Shown here in pieces: positions 20,763 through 31,406 of a stretch of DNA of 64,000 bases. The stretch covers positions 47,580 through 111,579 of the forward strand of contig NZ_JTJR01000009.1 of assembly GCF_001678475.1 (NCBI RefSeq). Reading direction: 5' to 3'. Numbering within the stretch: the first letter of the stretch is position 1; each line of letters starts with the position of its first letter. The notes under the pieces are model-generated. The model did not search any database. It worked only from the letters and a program-made list of their open reading frames with translations, and was not told where the DNA came from. Source of the stretch: Gallibacterium genomosp. 3 (lineage in GTDB: Bacteria; Pseudomonadota; Gammaproteobacteria; Enterobacterales; Pasteurellaceae). The position numbers and the translations under genes were made by a program.

Positions 20763-20883
20763 TGATTACAACAGATAAATAATGAACAAAATGGCATTAT
20801 TTTAGCGGAAAGCCAGAGAAATAGCATTAATCTTGGGGTGAGTATGGTAAAATCTGGCGCAAAATTTTCATTGGAGAAGCAAG

Positions 20884-22311
20884 ATGATCGAATATTCAAC
20901 TCAATTTACTCAAGCTAAAGTTTTAGTTTTAGGGGATGTTATGCTGGATCGTTACTGGTTTGGTGCCACTAATCGTATTTCCCCTGAAGCTCCAGTACCT
21001 GTCGTGAAAGTACAACAAAATGAAGAACGCGCTGGCGGTGCCGCTAACGTTGCAATGAATATTGCCAGCTTAAATGTGCCGATTAAATTATTAGGTATGA
21101 TTGGGCAAGATGAAACTGGGCAAGCATTACAAAATCTATTAGCAAAAGATAAAATTGAGTGTGATTTTGTTGCCTTATCTTCTCATCCTACTATTACTAA
21201 ATTACGTATTTTGTCACGTCATCAACAATTATTACGTTTAGATTTTGAAGAAAATTTTCATCATGTTGACTCTACTGAGTTGCTACAAAAACTTACACAG
21301 CATATTTCTCAATATGGGGCATTAGTCCTGTCTGATTATGGTAAAGGTACCTTGGCTGAAGTACAAAAAATGATCCAAATTGCGCGTCAAGCTACTGTTC
21401 CAGTCTTAATTGATCCGAAAGGTACTGATTTCGAACGTTACCGTGGTGCGACCTTACTCACACCAAATATGTCGGAGTTTGAAGCCGTAGTTGGTGTATG
21501 CCACAGTGAAGAAGAGATTGTGAATAAAGGACTAGCCTTAATTAAACAGCTTGATCTCAATGCGTTATTAGTTACTCGTTCTGAAAAAGGAATGACATTA
21601 ATTCGTCCTAATCAGCCAGCATTCCATTTACCAACACAAGCACAAGAAGTCTTTGATGTAACCGGGGCTGGTGATACTGTGATTAGCGTATTAGCCACTG
21701 CCATTGCTGATGGACGAAGCCTTGAAGAAGCTTGTTACCTCTCAAATGTTGCAGCAGGTATTGTTGTCGGTAAGTTAGGTACTTCTACTGTATCAGAAGT
21801 AGAATTAGAGAATGCAATTCATCGTCGTACAGAACATGGTTTCGGTATTATGACCGAACAAGAATTAAAACAGGCTGTTGCTAAGGCAAAAGCACGTGGT
21901 GAAAAAATTGTGATGACTAATGGTTGCTTTGATATTTTACATCCTGGTCATGTTTCTTATTTAGCTAATGCAAGAAAACTTGGCGATCGGTTAATTGTTG
22001 CAGTGAATTCTGATGCTTCCGTTAAGCGATTAAAAGGCGATCAGCGTCCAATTAATGATTTAGCAACGAGAATGTCTGTATTAGCAGGTTTAGCCTCCGT
22101 TGACTGGTTGGTTGCATTTGAAGAAGAAACACCGCAACGCTTAATTGGCGAAATTTTACCTGATCTACTGGTCAAAGGTGGTGATTATAAACCTGAAGAA
22201 ATTGCAGGCAGTAAGGAAGTTTGGGCAAATGGTGGTGATGTCAAAGTGCTTAACTTTGAAAATGGCTACTCTACCAGTAATATGATCAAAAAAATCCAAT
22301 CTTTAAAATAA
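20884..22311 (+). CDS. hldE: Bifunctional heptose 7-phosphate kinase / heptose 1-phosphate adenylyltransferase
   Basis: 475 residues, the standard length for the fused enzyme. Residues 1 to about 320 are a ribokinase-like kinase ([11 protein letters not shown] at 18-28, [11 protein letters not shown], and the catalytic [10 protein letters not shown]). Residues about 340-475 are a nucleotidyltransferase with [19 protein letters not shown] and YSTSNMI. It makes ADP-D-glycero-manno-heptose for the LPS core. The ribosome site GGAG is upstream. It is followed by xthA after 14 bases and divergent from lpxL, so two steps of LPS building sit side by side. Confidence 0.97.
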   Translation: MIEYSTQFTQAKVLVLGDVMLDRYWFGATNRISPEAPVPVVKVQQNEERAGGAANVAMNIASLNVPIKLLGMIGQDETGQALQNLLAKDKIECDFVALSSHPTITKLRILSRHQQLLRLDFEENFHHVDSTELLQKLTQHISQYGALVLSDYGKGTLAEVQKMIQIARQATVPVLIDPKGTDFERYRGATLLTPNMSEFEAVVGVCHSEEEIVNKGLALIKQLDLNALLVTRSEKGMTLIRPNQPAFHLPTQAQEVFDVTGAGDTVISVLATAIADGRSLEEACYLSNVAAGIVVGKLGTSTVSEVELENAIHRRTEHGFGIMTEQELKQAVAKAKARGEKIVMTNGCFDILHPGHVSYLANARKLGDRLIVAVNSDASVKRLKGDQRPINDLATRMSVLAGLASVDWLVAFEEETPQRLIGEILPDLLVKGGDYKPEEIAGSKEVWANGGDVKVLNFENGYSTSNMIKKIQSLK

Positions 22312-22325
22312 CTTATTGAGGTGTT

Positions 22326-23129
22326 ATGAAGTTTATTTCATTTAATATTAATGGGTTACGAGCAAGACCACATCAACTTCATCAATTAATCGAACAATAT
22401 CAACCTGATGTACTTGGTTTACAAGAGATTAAGGTCGCGGACGAAGCTTTTCCGCATGAAATCGTTGCTGATCTGGGTTACCACGTTTTCTATCACGGAC
22501 AAAAAAGTCATTATGGTGTGGCACTACTGACCAAACAAGAGCCTATTGCTATACGTAAAGGCTTCCCTACTGATGAGGCTGATGCCCAACGCCGCATTAT
22601 TATGGCTGATTTAGCGACTCCTTTTGGACAATTAACTGTGATCAACGGTTATTTCCCACAAGGTGAAAATCGTGATCATGAGATAAAGTTTCCAGCTAAA
22701 CAGAAGTTTTATCAAGATTTACACCATTATTTATTAAATGAACACAATCCAGACAATCCGATTGTGATTATGGGAGATATGAATATTAGTCCAACTGATT
22801 TAGATATTGGTATTGGCGAAGAAAATCGTAAACGTTGGCTACGAACTGGGAAATGTTCCTTTTTACCAGAAGAACGTGAGTGGTTAGAAAAGCTATATCA
22901 ATATGGTCTAGTAGATACATTCCGTGCTTTACATCCAACTGTAAATGATCAATTTTCGTGGTTTGATTATCGTTCTAAAGGATTTGATGATAATCGTGGT
23001 TTACGTATCGATTTGATCTTAGCAAACAAGACATTAGCTGAACGTTGTACTGCTGCAGGAATTGCTTTAGATATCCGTGCAATGGAAAAACCATCTGACC
23101 ATGCACCAATTTGGTCTGTATTTGAGTAA
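22326..23129 (+). CDS. xthA: Exodeoxyribonuclease III
   Basis: 267 residues, the normal length. It is the major AP endonuclease and 3'-phosphodiesterase of base excision repair. The active-site pattern is complete: [11 protein letters not shown] at the start, LQEIK with the metal-binding Glu, [33 protein letters not shown], and the final SDHAPIW with the catalytic Asp-His pair. It lies 14 bases after hldE with its own GAGG ribosome site, so it probably shares that transcript. Confidence 0.96.
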   Translation: MKFISFNINGLRARPHQLHQLIEQYQPDVLGLQEIKVADEAFPHEIVADLGYHVFYHGQKSHYGVALLTKQEPIAIRKGFPTDEADAQRRIIMADLATPFGQLTVINGYFPQGENRDHEIKFPAKQKFYQDLHHYLLNEHNPDNPIVIMGDMNISPTDLDIGIGEENRKRWLRTGKCSFLPEEREWLEKLYQYGLVDTFRALHPTVNDQFSWFDYRSKGFDDNRGLRIDLILANKTLAERCTAAGIALDIRAMEKPSDHAPIWSVFE

Positions 23130-23134
23130 TAGCA

Positions 23135-23163
23135 AAATGCATAGCTGAAAGGCTATGCATTTC
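23135..23163. terminator. Hairpin terminator downstream of xthA
   Basis: AAATGCATAGC (23135-23145) pairs with GCTATGCATTT (23152-23162). It lies between converging xthA and the GlxA-type gene; the T run is short on the plus side. Confidence 0.7.
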
Positions 23164-23239
23164 AATTTGATGACAAAGTCTATTTAATGTTATGTTTTTC
23201 AGATATTTTATCTCTATACACCTATCTTTCCCTAAACAC

Positions 23240-24184
23240 CTAACTACCAAATCTTTTTTGCCATTGTTTTGGGCTAATCTGATGCTTATTTTTAAAATGT
23301 TGCCTAAATGCTGTCGCTGAATGAAAACCAACTTTCTCTGCAATCGTTTCTATACTCAACGTTGTACTTTCTAATAATTCTCTGCCACGTTGTAAACGTG
23401 CTTCAATTAACCATTGATTAAAAGCCATTCCAGTTGTTTTTCGAAAATGTCGAGTAAAAGTACTACGACTCATCATTAACCGAGTTGCCAAGCTATCCAA
23501 AGTATAAGTATCAGCTAAATTTTCATAAATCGAGGATAAAAGTTGATTAATATTTTCGCTGATAGTTTTTCTTGCAACTGGTTGTTCAATAAATTGTGCT
23601 TGCCCGCCTTCTCTATGCGGTGGAATGACTAACAATCTTGCTAATTTATTAGCAATTTTTACACCATAATATTGGCGAACAATCGCTAAACAGCAATCTA
23701 ATCCCGCTGCCGTACCAGCAGAAGTCATTACTCTATCTTGTTCAACATAAATCGAATTAATGTCTAAATCAACTTGAGGAAAACGCTGTTTAAAATCCTC
23801 CGTAGCCAACCAATGCGTTGTTGCCTTTTTGCCATTTAATATCCCTGCATATGCCAAAGGATAAGCACCATAACAAAGTCCTACTACCATTGAGCCACGT
23901 TGATGTGCTTGTCGTAATGCATTTTGCAATGCTATTGATGGGGCTTGATCAAGGCTATGCCAACCAAATACCACAATAATATCCGATTGTTCTAATAAAC
24001 TGAGATCTCCGTCCGCTTTAATCGTTAAGATTTGAGAAATATCCATCACCTGATTAGCTTCTGCGACCATTTTTACTTGAAATAGCATTTCACCATCTAT
24101 TGGCGTTGAAAATACCAGATGCGGAATTGAAAAATGAAAAGGACTTAGTTCTGGATAAAGGATTAGTGCAACTGTTGGAACCAT
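23240..24184 (-). CDS. GlxA-type regulator: DJ-1/PfpI-like domain plus AraC DNA-binding domain
   Basis: Residues 1 to about 195 form a class I amidotransferase-like fold (VALILYPELSPFHFS start, VVGLCYGAYPLAYAG nucleophile elbow with a Cys, MTSAGTAAGLDCCLAI). Residues about 215-314 are a two-helix-turn-helix AraC domain (LATRLMMSRSTFTRHF and IAEKVGFHSATAFRQHFKN). Members of this family regulate amino-acid, carnitine or aldehyde metabolism. I use ATG 24182-24184 because the domain begins there; a TTG at 24239-24241 could extend it by 19 residues and has GGGAGGAG about 12 bases upstream. It is divergent from the periplasmic MBL-fold gene, its likely target. Confidence 0.85.
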   Translation of the reverse strand: MVPTVALILYPELSPFHFSIPHLVFSTPIDGEMLFQVKMVAEANQVMDISQILTIKADGDLSLLEQSDIIVVFGWHSLDQAPSIALQNALRQAHQRGSMVVGLCYGAYPLAYAGILNGKKATTHWLATEDFKQRFPQVDLDINSIYVEQDRVMTSAGTAAGLDCCLAIVRQYYGVKIANKLARLLVIPPHREGGQAQFIEQPVARKTISENINQLLSSIYENLADTYTLDSLATRLMMSRSTFTRHFRKTTGMAFNQWLIEARLQRGRELLESTTLSIETIAEKVGFHSATAFRQHFKNKHQISPKQWQKRFGS

Positions 24185-24328
24185 ACCATCACCATGAAAA
24201 TAAATTGACCCAATTTTTTCTATTTTTGAATAGTAAGTCAATATTTTTGTTTTCTCCTCCCTAAGATAATAAGTATGTCACCGAGCAATGGTGATTATTC
24301 TATTAACAATCAAAAAGGAAGATACATA

Positions 24329-25177
24329 ATGAAATACCGTTTATTTGGTTTATTTTTTACTGCTATTTTGTCTATTTCTACGGCTTTTGCACAAATTGAT
24401 TATCAGCACATACGTAATGCTACAGCAAAAATTCAATTTGCTGGCACTACATTTCTTGTGGATCCCTATTTAGCACCAAAAGCAAGCTATCCTGGTTTTG
24501 AAGGCACATTACATAGTGAAAAACGCAATCCATTAATTGATATGTCACTGTCTATTCCTGAAATTCTGAAAGGTGTGGATGCCGTTATTGTTACCCATAC
24601 CCATGCAGATCATTGGGATGAAGCAGCACAAAAACAAATTCCAAAAAATCTCCCAATTTTTGTACAAAATGTAGGAGATGCAACCATTATTCGTTCACAA
24701 GGATTTAAAGATGTTCGTGTAATTGGTAAAAATACAAAATTTAATCAAGTATCGTTAAGTAAAGTTGCTGGTCAACATGGTACAGACACTATGTATTCTG
24801 TTCCACAACTTGCCGAACTTGCTGGCGAAGCTATGGGTGTAGTATTCCAAGCTACAGGAGAAAAAACACTTTATCTTATGGGAGATACAATTTGGACTTA
24901 TCAAATCGACCATGCTCTCACTACATATAAACCAGAAGTTATTGTGATGAATACTGGCTATGCTCAACTCAATGGATTTGATGGTAGCATAATTATGGGA
25001 ACACAAGACGTAGCCAAAGCCTATAAAGTTATGCCAAAAGCAAAATTTATTACTGTACATATGGATGCGGTTAATCATTGTGCCATTACCAGCAACGATA
25101 TGCGCAATTTCATTAGCAAACATCATTTAACTGATCGTGTTGCAGTGCCTAAAGAAGGTGAAACTTTGCACTATTAA
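24329..25177 (+). CDS. Exported metallo-beta-lactamase-fold hydrolase (UlaG-like)
   Basis: 282 residues from ATG 24329, which has AAGGAAG before it; a longer reading from 24275 starts inside the intergenic region. Residues 1-21 are a signal peptide ending TAFA-QI, so the enzyme is periplasmic. The zinc motif is HTHADHWD (His90, His92, Asp94, His95), with later ligands in AGQHGTD, LMGDTIW and TVHMDAVNH. This is the beta-lactamase-like hydrolase superfamily, nearer to UlaG-type lactonases than to antibiotic beta-lactamases. Its substrate is unknown. The divergent GlxA-type regulator suggests induction by a small metabolite. Confidence 0.85.
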   Translation: MKYRLFGLFFTAILSISTAFAQIDYQHIRNATAKIQFAGTTFLVDPYLAPKASYPGFEGTLHSEKRNPLIDMSLSIPEILKGVDAVIVTHTHADHWDEAAQKQIPKNLPIFVQNVGDATIIRSQGFKDVRVIGKNTKFNQVSLSKVAGQHGTDTMYSVPQLAELAGEAMGVVFQATGEKTLYLMGDTIWTYQIDHALTTYKPEVIVMNTGYAQLNGFDGSIIMGTQDVAKAYKVMPKAKFITVHMDAVNHCAITSNDMRNFISKHHLTDRVAVPKEGETLHY

Positions 25178-25184
25178 TTTATAA

Positions 25185-25216
25185 AAATAAGGGAAGGTTA
25201 CCCTTCCCTTTATTTA
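25185..25216. terminator. Bidirectional terminator between the MBL hydrolase and dgt-like gene
   Basis: AAATAAGGGAAGG (25185-25197) pairs with CCTTCCCTTTATTT (25202-25215), with one bulged base. It lies between converging genes. Confidence 0.8.
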
Positions 25217-25221
25217 GACTT

Positions 25222-26568
25222 TTATAACTGTTGATACAATTTCAATGCATAAGCATCAGACATTCCCGCAATATAATCACAAATTACCCGCTTTTGTTGC
25301 TGCGGTTCCGCTTGTTGCCAACGTTTTACCGTATTAGGCGGTAATAAACGAGTTGGATCAGTCAGGAAAATTTGGAACATCTCAGTTAAGATTCGTTGCC
25401 CTTGGAACTCAATACGTTGTGTTTTTACTGCTTTAATCACATATCGACTAACGAACTGCTTAAAAATATTCAATACTGCAACCGTTTCTTCTGGCAATTC
25501 AGCGTTATAACGTAATAAAGGTTCACTAAATGCTGGATTTTCACACCAACGAATATGTGTAATAAAATAGTTCACTAACGAGCCAATTGCATTTTTACGT
25601 AAATAATGTTGATCAGAAAAGAGTGACTCCGTTAAAGCGATAATATGTTCACTAATCCATTCTGCATCACAAGCGATTAATTTTTCTAAGGTTTCTTGCC
25701 ACTGATCACGATGTACTAAACCTACTACAATCGTATCTTCAAAATCATGTACCGCATAAGCAATATCATCCGCCAATTCCATAATACTGCAATCTAATGA
25801 TTTATATCGGCTTTTCAGTGTATCTTGCGCTTCTTGGCGTTCGGGTAAAGCTGTAAATAATGTTCGATCCGCTTCACTGAATGGTGCTAACACCCAATTA
25901 AATACAGCAATATCATCACGAAAAATCCCTTTTCCTGGTCGCCAATTTTCCATTTTGACATAACGAGGATCAACACTGCGTGGCAAATCTAGCAATTCAT
26001 ATTGTGGTGATGCCATATCTAAAATGACAGGATATTTCATGATCCCAAGTAATGTCCGGCGGGTTAAATTCATTCCCCAATGCTGGGTATAAGGTTCTAA
26101 TTTGGTTAAAATCCGAAATGAATGCCCATTACCTTCAAACCCACCACTATCACTCATCATATAGTTTAAAGCCACTTCACCACCATGCCCAAAGGGTGGA
26201 TGCCCAATATCATGAGCTAAACATAAACTTTCAATTAAGCTGCCTTTTGGTAGAAGTGGTGATAATGCTTTTTTTAAAGTCAGTAACTCTTGTTTTGTTT
26301 GCTGCTGTAAATGAAAAAATGCGGAATCTAAACGGAGTTGCGCCGTTAAACTGCTCCCGATTTGAGCGACTTCTAATGAATGCGTTAAGCGAGTACGGTA
26401 AAAATCATTTTCGCCAATAGAGTGAATCTGCTTTTTAGCTTGTAAACAGCGAAATGCTGCAGAGTGTAATATTCGACCTCGATCACGTTGATAAGGAGAA
26501 CGATGATCATGTTCACGAGCAGGATCCGCCTGCTGACGTTCTGTCCAATATTTCGCAATTTCAAACAC
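25222..26568 (-). CDS. dGTPase-like HD-domain dNTP triphosphohydrolase
   Basis: A 448-residue protein of the family annotated as deoxyguanosinetriphosphate triphosphohydrolase-like. The HD metal site is clear: [14 protein letters not shown] for the first His, [13 protein letters not shown] for the His-Asp pair, and [12 protein letters not shown] for the distal Asp. It turns dNTPs into nucleosides and triphosphate; relatives reduce dNTP pools and some resist phage. It is shorter than E. coli Dgt (505) and closer to the YpfJ-free Haemophilus type. The start is GTG at 26566-26568, chosen because AAGGAGG lies five bases upstream. It is the last gene of an sppA-degS-dgt run. Confidence 0.9.
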   Translation of the reverse strand: MFEIAKYWTERQQADPAREHDHRSPYQRDRGRILHSAAFRCLQAKKQIHSIGENDFYRTRLTHSLEVAQIGSSLTAQLRLDSAFFHLQQQTKQELLTLKKALSPLLPKGSLIESLCLAHDIGHPPFGHGGEVALNYMMSDSGGFEGNGHSFRILTKLEPYTQHWGMNLTRRTLLGIMKYPVILDMASPQYELLDLPRSVDPRYVKMENWRPGKGIFRDDIAVFNWVLAPFSEADRTLFTALPERQEAQDTLKSRYKSLDCSIMELADDIAYAVHDFEDTIVVGLVHRDQWQETLEKLIACDAEWISEHIIALTESLFSDQHYLRKNAIGSLVNYFITHIRWCENPAFSEPLLRYNAELPEETVAVLNIFKQFVSRYVIKAVKTQRIEFQGQRILTEMFQIFLTDPTRLLPPNTVKRWQQAEPQQQKRVICDYIAGMSDAYALKLYQQL

Positions 26569-26582
26569 TGCTGCCTCCTTAG

Positions 26583-27623
26583 CTAATTAATTGGATATTC
26601 ACCAATCTCTACCGGGAAATTATAGAGTTTATTCCGTCTTAATACCTGTACCGTCACGATAGTACCAGGCTTCATTTCTGCTACCATATTCACCATTTGA
26701 CTTGGTGACGCTACGACAACATCACCAAATTTCACAATCACATCGCCAATCTGAATACCAGCTCGCGCAGCTGGCCCATTTTGACTTAGGTTAGTAACGA
26801 GCACCCCTTTTTGTGAATTATCTTCAATTGGTCCACTCGCAAAAATGCGGCTTTCTACCCCAAAGAAACCACGAATAACTCGTCCATCTTTAATAATTTT
26901 ATTCATCACCTCATCCGCTAATTTAATCGGAATAGCAAAACCTAACCCTTCTGCCACAACTTCATTATCTGCGCGTCCGATACTTAAAGTATTAATGCCA
27001 ATTAGCTCACCAAGAGAATTAATTAATGCCCCACCTGAATTTCCTTGATTAATCGAAGCATCTGTTTGAATAAAATTTTGCTGCTTAAATTCGCTGATGG
27101 TATTTCGTCCAGTAGCACTAATAATGCCCTGTGATACACTTTGTCCTAAGTTATAAGGGTTACCAATTGCTAATGCGACATCTCCCACATTGACCACACG
27201 CTCTGGATTTTGTGGAATAGTTGGTAAATTATTCGCATTAATTTTCAATACTGCTAAATCCGTCACCCAATCGCTACCAATGATATTCGCTTGATAAATA
27301 TTGCCATTTTGCAACGCAACAATAATTTGGTCAGCATTTTGAATAACGTGTTTGTTAGTAACGATATAACCATCGCTACGCATAATCACACCTGAACCCA
27401 GATTATTCACATCAAAATTATTACTATTTGACTCTTGCAAAGAACGCGTATAAACATTGACTACTGCAGGCGCAGCAATTCTTACTGCTTCACTATAAGA
27501 GGCGACTTGTGGTTTAAAAAACTGCGCTAGAATATTATTTTGACTTGTGCCTGATAACACTAACACAATCAGCATTGCAGCTGCTAAGCCAATAATAATT
27601 GATTGTAATAATTTTTTAATCAT
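26583..27623 (-). CDS. degS: Periplasmic serine endoprotease DegS (sigma-E stress sensor)
   Basis: 346 residues: one N-terminal membrane anchor (about 8-26), a trypsin-like protease domain with His92, Asp122 and Ser196 (NQGNSGGAL), and a single PDZ domain (about 255-340). One PDZ rather than two separates DegS from DegP/DegQ. When misfolded outer-membrane porins bind the PDZ domain, DegS cuts the anti-sigma factor RseA. It lies 9 bases after sppA and 14 before the dgt-like gene, all on the minus strand. Confidence 0.93.
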   Translation of the reverse strand: MIKKLLQSIIIGLAAAMLIVLVLSGTSQNNILAQFFKPQVASYSEAVRIAAPAVVNVYTRSLQESNSNNFDVNNLGSGVIMRSDGYIVTNKHVIQNADQIIVALQNGNIYQANIIGSDWVTDLAVLKINANNLPTIPQNPERVVNVGDVALAIGNPYNLGQSVSQGIISATGRNTISEFKQQNFIQTDASINQGNSGGALINSLGELIGINTLSIGRADNEVVAEGLGFAIPIKLADEVMNKIIKDGRVIRGFFGVESRIFASGPIEDNSQKGVLVTNLSQNGPAARAGIQIGDVIVKFGDVVVASPSQMVNMVAEMKPGTIVTVQVLRRNKLYNFPVEIGEYPIN

Positions 27624-27632
27624 TTCAATGCC

Positions 27633-29489
27633 TTAGTAAAAAGATTGACAGTTTAGACAATATAAATATTGTCCTTTTGGATCAGTAAATTGGGTTAAGA
27701 CACCTAACTGCTCTCGTAATTGACGCAACTGTGGAATATTATTTAAACCAAATACTTGCGATAAAATTTGAGTCGTGAAATGCGATTGTTTACCTGATAA
27801 CAATGATAAAAGACCTGAATTATCTTGATCAGTTAACCAAATATAACCAACATCTTTTTCACTGAGTTTTTTATCTTTCGCTAGGATTTTCTCTGTTGCT
27901 ACTGCCATTGCGCGATTAAAGTCACCTAACTCATCAACCAATTTATGTTTTAGGGCATCTTCGCCTAACCAAACACGCCCTTGGGCAATTTTATCTACTG
28001 CGCTTTTATCTAGCTTCCGTCCTTTAGCCACTAAACTGAGGAATTGATCATATCCATGTTCAATAGAAAGTTGGATAACATCAGCATACTCTTTACTTAA
28101 TTCAGTTAGCATTGACATTTTAGCCAATGGTGAGGTTTCAACCCCGTCACTATTAATCCCTAAATTTTGTAAGCTTTTTTCTAAGGTAACAAATGCAGCA
28201 AAAATCCCAATAGATCCAGTGATTGTATTGTTATCCGCCACAATATAATCTGCGGTACTAGAAATCCAATAGCCACCTGATGCAGCCATACCCCCCATAG
28301 AAACAATCACAGGTTTCCCTAAGTTTTGTAAATGCTCTATTTCTTCACGAATAATTTCAGAAGCGGCTGCACTTCCTCCTGGACTATTAACTCTTAATAC
28401 AACTGCTTTAACAGTATTATCCTCTGCAGCTTCACGCAATAAGCGAGCTATTGTATCGCCACCCACCCCTTCTTCTTCACTTTCGCCGTCAATAATTGCC
28501 CCATCTACTCGGACAATCGCAATATTATTTTGGGTAGCTAACTCTGTTTCATAATCTGGTAATACTGCTAAATAATCTGAAAAGTTAATATGTTGATATT
28601 CATTATCTGCATCGACACCAAACAGTTGTTTTAATTGGTCTTCAACTGCATAACGGCTCATCGCTGCACTAACAAATTTTGTATTGATGGCATACGCAGT
28701 TAAATCTCCTTTTAATGCCTTTAATTGTTGTAGATAGTTTTCAGGTGTTGGGAAAGCTTTTTCAATCTCAAGATGGCGATTGGTACTAATCGTTGTCTGA
28801 ATATTATGCCACATAGTATTCATCCATTGGCTGGCATTTTGGCGTGCTTCTTCTGACATATCATCACGTAATAAAGGCTCAACCGCTGATTTATAAGTCC
28901 CTACACGGAATACATGTGGGTTAGCATCAAGCTTATCTAATAATGATTTATAGTAGAAATGTTGCCCTGATAAGCCAGTAAGTTCTACTTGCCCTTGTGA
29001 ATGTAAATAAATCTTATCGGCATAGCTGGCTAAAATATATTGGTTTTGTGAATAATTATCAGAAATTGCGATAACAGGTTTACCACTTTTCTTAAATTCT
29101 TGTAGTGCGTGCCCTACAAAATTTAGCGAAGGTAAATCCCCACCTTCAAACCCATTTAAATCTAAAACAATCCCTTTGATTCGTTCATCATCTGTTGCTT
29201 GTGTAATCGCATACACTAAATCAAAGGTTGAAATTTTTTCTGGCATGGTCTGTTGTTGCAGATTATTAAGTAATGTTTTCAGTTCACTATTTTCTTCTCG
29301 ATTATCTGCTAAAAAACCATTTAATTTTAGTTGTAATGCACCTTGTGGGATAGGTTGACTATTTTTTTCATGAACAATTAGACTAATTCCTGCAAATATT
29401 AAAACTACCAATAAAACAAATATAATATTCATTAATACTCGACGGCAAAAATTCAGCATTTGCCAAATAAAACGTACTATCGCTAACAC
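27633..29489 (-). CDS. sppA: Signal peptide peptidase SppA, 67K type
   Basis: 618 residues, the full-length enterobacterial form with a duplicated S49 domain. An N-terminal membrane segment (about 15-37) anchors it facing the periplasm. The catalytic Lys lies in VGTYKSAVEPLLRDD and the nucleophile Ser in GGMAASGGYWIS, with TGSIGIFAAF after it. It digests signal peptides left in the membrane. It heads the minus-strand run sppA-degS-dgt, an envelope quality-control grouping, and is divergent from the nitroreductase gene, the same order as sppA and ydjA in E. coli. Confidence 0.95.
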   Translation of the reverse strand: MLAIVRFIWQMLNFCRRVLMNIIFVLLVVLIFAGISLIVHEKNSQPIPQGALQLKLNGFLADNREENSELKTLLNNLQQQTMPEKISTFDLVYAITQATDDERIKGIVLDLNGFEGGDLPSLNFVGHALQEFKKSGKPVIAISDNYSQNQYILASYADKIYLHSQGQVELTGLSGQHFYYKSLLDKLDANPHVFRVGTYKSAVEPLLRDDMSEEARQNASQWMNTMWHNIQTTISTNRHLEIEKAFPTPENYLQQLKALKGDLTAYAINTKFVSAAMSRYAVEDQLKQLFGVDADNEYQHINFSDYLAVLPDYETELATQNNIAIVRVDGAIIDGESEEEGVGGDTIARLLREAAEDNTVKAVVLRVNSPGGSAAASEIIREEIEHLQNLGKPVIVSMGGMAASGGYWISSTADYIVADNNTITGSIGIFAAFVTLEKSLQNLGINSDGVETSPLAKMSMLTELSKEYADVIQLSIEHGYDQFLSLVAKGRKLDKSAVDKIAQGRVWLGEDALKHKLVDELGDFNRAMAVATEKILAKDKKLSEKDVGYIWLTDQDNSGLLSLLSGKQSHFTTQILSQVFGLNNIPQLRQLREQLGVLTQFTDPKGQYLYCLNCQSFY

Positions 29490-29625
29490 TTTGTCATACC
29501 TTCCTATTTTTTATTTCCAGCCTGTTAAAATACCATAAAATGCCTACCATTAAACGAACTTTTTCACGCTCATCCTACTGTTGCTGTGCTACAATGACGC
29601 TCTTATTTGATACAGGAGAATAACT

Positions 29626-30186
29626 ATGGACGCACTTGATTTATTATTAAACCGCCATTCAGATAAAAATTTGATTGCACCAGCCCCAAATGCAGAAGAA
29701 TTAGAAATACTTTTTAAAGCAGCAAAACACGTTCCTGATCACGGCAAATTAACCCCTTATCGTTTTGTCGTCATTGAACATGAAGGCTTACAAAAATTAG
29801 GTGATTTGCTAAAAGACGCAGTCAATGAATTTAATTTAGGTGAAGATCGTTTAGCTAAAGCAGAGGGCTTTCCAAAACGTGCTCCAATGTTTATTGCGGT
29901 AATCGCAGAAATTAATAAAGAAATCAAAAAAGTTCCTGCTTGGGAGCAAATGTTAAGCGCCGGATGTGCAACGTATGCATTACAACTTGCAGCAAATGCT
30001 CTTGGCTATGCAAATGTTTGGGTAACAGGTCCTTGGATTGATGGTTCAGCATTACGTCAAGCTTTTGGCTGCCGTGAACACGATAAAATTGTTGCGCTAG
30101 TAATGATCGGTACAGCCCAAGATAATAGTGTACGTCCAAATAAAGAATATAATAAAAATAAAGAAAATTTTGTCAGTTATTTATAA
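29626..30186 (+). CDS. ydjA: NAD(P)H nitroreductase of YdjA type
   Basis: 186 residues, a small FMN-dependent nitroreductase. It starts DALDLLLNRHSDKNL, has the FMN-binding Arg-His block and the KHVPDHGKLTPYRF segment specific to YdjA, and YANVWVTGPWIDG near the dimer interface. Physiological substrate is not known. The ribosome site is AGGAG. It is monocistronic with a strong terminator, and divergent from sppA as in E. coli, which supports orthology. Confidence 0.9.
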   Translation: MDALDLLLNRHSDKNLIAPAPNAEELEILFKAAKHVPDHGKLTPYRFVVIEHEGLQKLGDLLKDAVNEFNLGEDRLAKAEGFPKRAPMFIAVIAEINKEIKKVPAWEQMLSAGCATYALQLAANALGYANVWVTGPWIDGSALRQAFGCREHDKIVALVMIGTAQDNSVRPNKEYNKNKENFVSYL

Positions 30187-30210
30187 TTTTATTATGTATT
30201 CCGCTGTGAA

Positions 30211-30246
30211 AAAAAATCACCTACTGATGACGTAGGTGATTTTTTT
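30211..30246. terminator. Bidirectional terminator between ydjA and tyrA
   Basis: AAAAAATCACCTAC (30211-30224) pairs with GTAGGTGATTTTTT (30233-30246); A and T runs on both sides allow use by both converging genes. Confidence 0.9.
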
Positions 30247-30259
30247 CTAGCTATTATTT

Positions 30260-31387
30260 TTAATCATGCTTCCGTAAATCATATGCTTGTTGCAATAATT
30301 GTCGGCTTTCTTGCATAAACTGTTCAGAATAATCACCAAACCATTGATGTACTTGCTGGAATGCTGCAATAAAGCCTTGTTTATCGCCATTTTCAAAGAA
30401 TGTTAATGCCTGTTGATAACTCTCCTGCAATGTCTTGATCACATCTAAGTTTTCTGGCTTATCCATAATAATATCAGCATACAACTCTGGATCTTGAGCA
30501 AACAAACGCCCAATCATTGCTAGCTCTAAGCGATAAATTGGTGAAGATAGTGCTAATAGACTCTTTAGTTGCACAGGTTGTTGAGAAAGATGTAAACCAT
30601 TCGCAAATGTTGAAAAGTGACGTAGGGCCTGAATATAGGTCATACTGTGATCATGTTCTTGTGGCGTCACTTGATACAGTCTTGCTCCCCAAATATAGAA
30701 CTGATCAAGTAGCCATTGATAACGTTCCGGATAACGCCCTTCACACACTGCTATCACTTGCTTTGCCATACTCACAATATCTGGCCCAAACATTGGGTGT
30801 AAACCTACTACTGCACCTTGATGCACTGCTAACATTTTCGCAACTGGCATTGATTTTACAGAAGTTAAATCTGCTAACAGCATAGTTGGCGTTAGGTAAG
30901 GGCGCAATCTTTCAATAACAGCCTCTGTTGCAGTAATAGGCACAGAAACTAATACTACATCAGCATTTGCAAAAATGTGTTCAGCTTGATCCCAATCATC
31001 ACGATCCAGAATAGTGATTGAATAGCCTGAATTTGCTAAATAGCGAGCAAAAAGACCACCTAACTTCCCTTTCCCACCAACGACAACAATCTTTTTAATC
31101 TCTGGATTTACAGTTTTAAAGCCATATTTATTTTCGCTGTGATAAGACTCTCGCATTACACGACGTAATACATCTTCAATTAAATCTGGAGAGATCCCCA
31201 TTTTTTCTGCTTCTTCGCGACGAGCAGCCAACATACTCACTTCTCGCTCTGGCACATAAATAGGTAAACCATGTTGATGTTTAACTTTACCAACTTCAGC
31301 GACTAACTTTAAACGTTTTGCTAATAAAGCTAATAATGCTTGATCTGTTTCATCGATTTGTGCGCGTAACTCTTGCAATACTTCCAC
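30260..31387 (-). CDS. tyrA: Bifunctional chorismate mutase / prephenate dehydrogenase
   Basis: 375 residues. Residues 1 to about 90 are an AroQ-type chorismate mutase ([23 protein letters not shown]), and the rest is an NAD-dependent dehydrogenase with [16 protein letters not shown] near residue 107 and GLHPMFGPD near 196. It turns chorismate via prephenate to 4-hydroxyphenylpyruvate for tyrosine. The start codon is GTG at 31385-31387 with GGAGA six bases upstream. It follows aroF by 19 bases, the aroF-tyrA operon known from enterobacteria. Confidence 0.96.
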   Translation of the reverse strand: MEVLQELRAQIDETDQALLALLAKRLKLVAEVGKVKHQHGLPIYVPEREVSMLAARREEAEKMGISPDLIEDVLRRVMRESYHSENKYGFKTVNPEIKKIVVVGGKGKLGGLFARYLANSGYSITILDRDDWDQAEHIFANADVVLVSVPITATEAVIERLRPYLTPTMLLADLTSVKSMPVAKMLAVHQGAVVGLHPMFGPDIVSMAKQVIAVCEGRYPERYQWLLDQFYIWGARLYQVTPQEHDHSMTYIQALRHFSTFANGLHLSQQPVQLKSLLALSSPIYRLELAMIGRLFAQDPELYADIIMDKPENLDVIKTLQESYQQALTFFENGDKQGFIAAFQQVHQWFGDYSEQFMQESRQLLQQAYDLRKHD

Positions 31388-31406
31388 GTGATCTCTCCAA
31401 AATGAT

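Noticed and set aside
24329..25177. Antibiotic-resistance metallo-beta-lactamase
   Set aside because: The fold motif is shared by many hydrolases; the sequence is nearer to UlaG-type enzymes and lacks the features of resistance enzymes.
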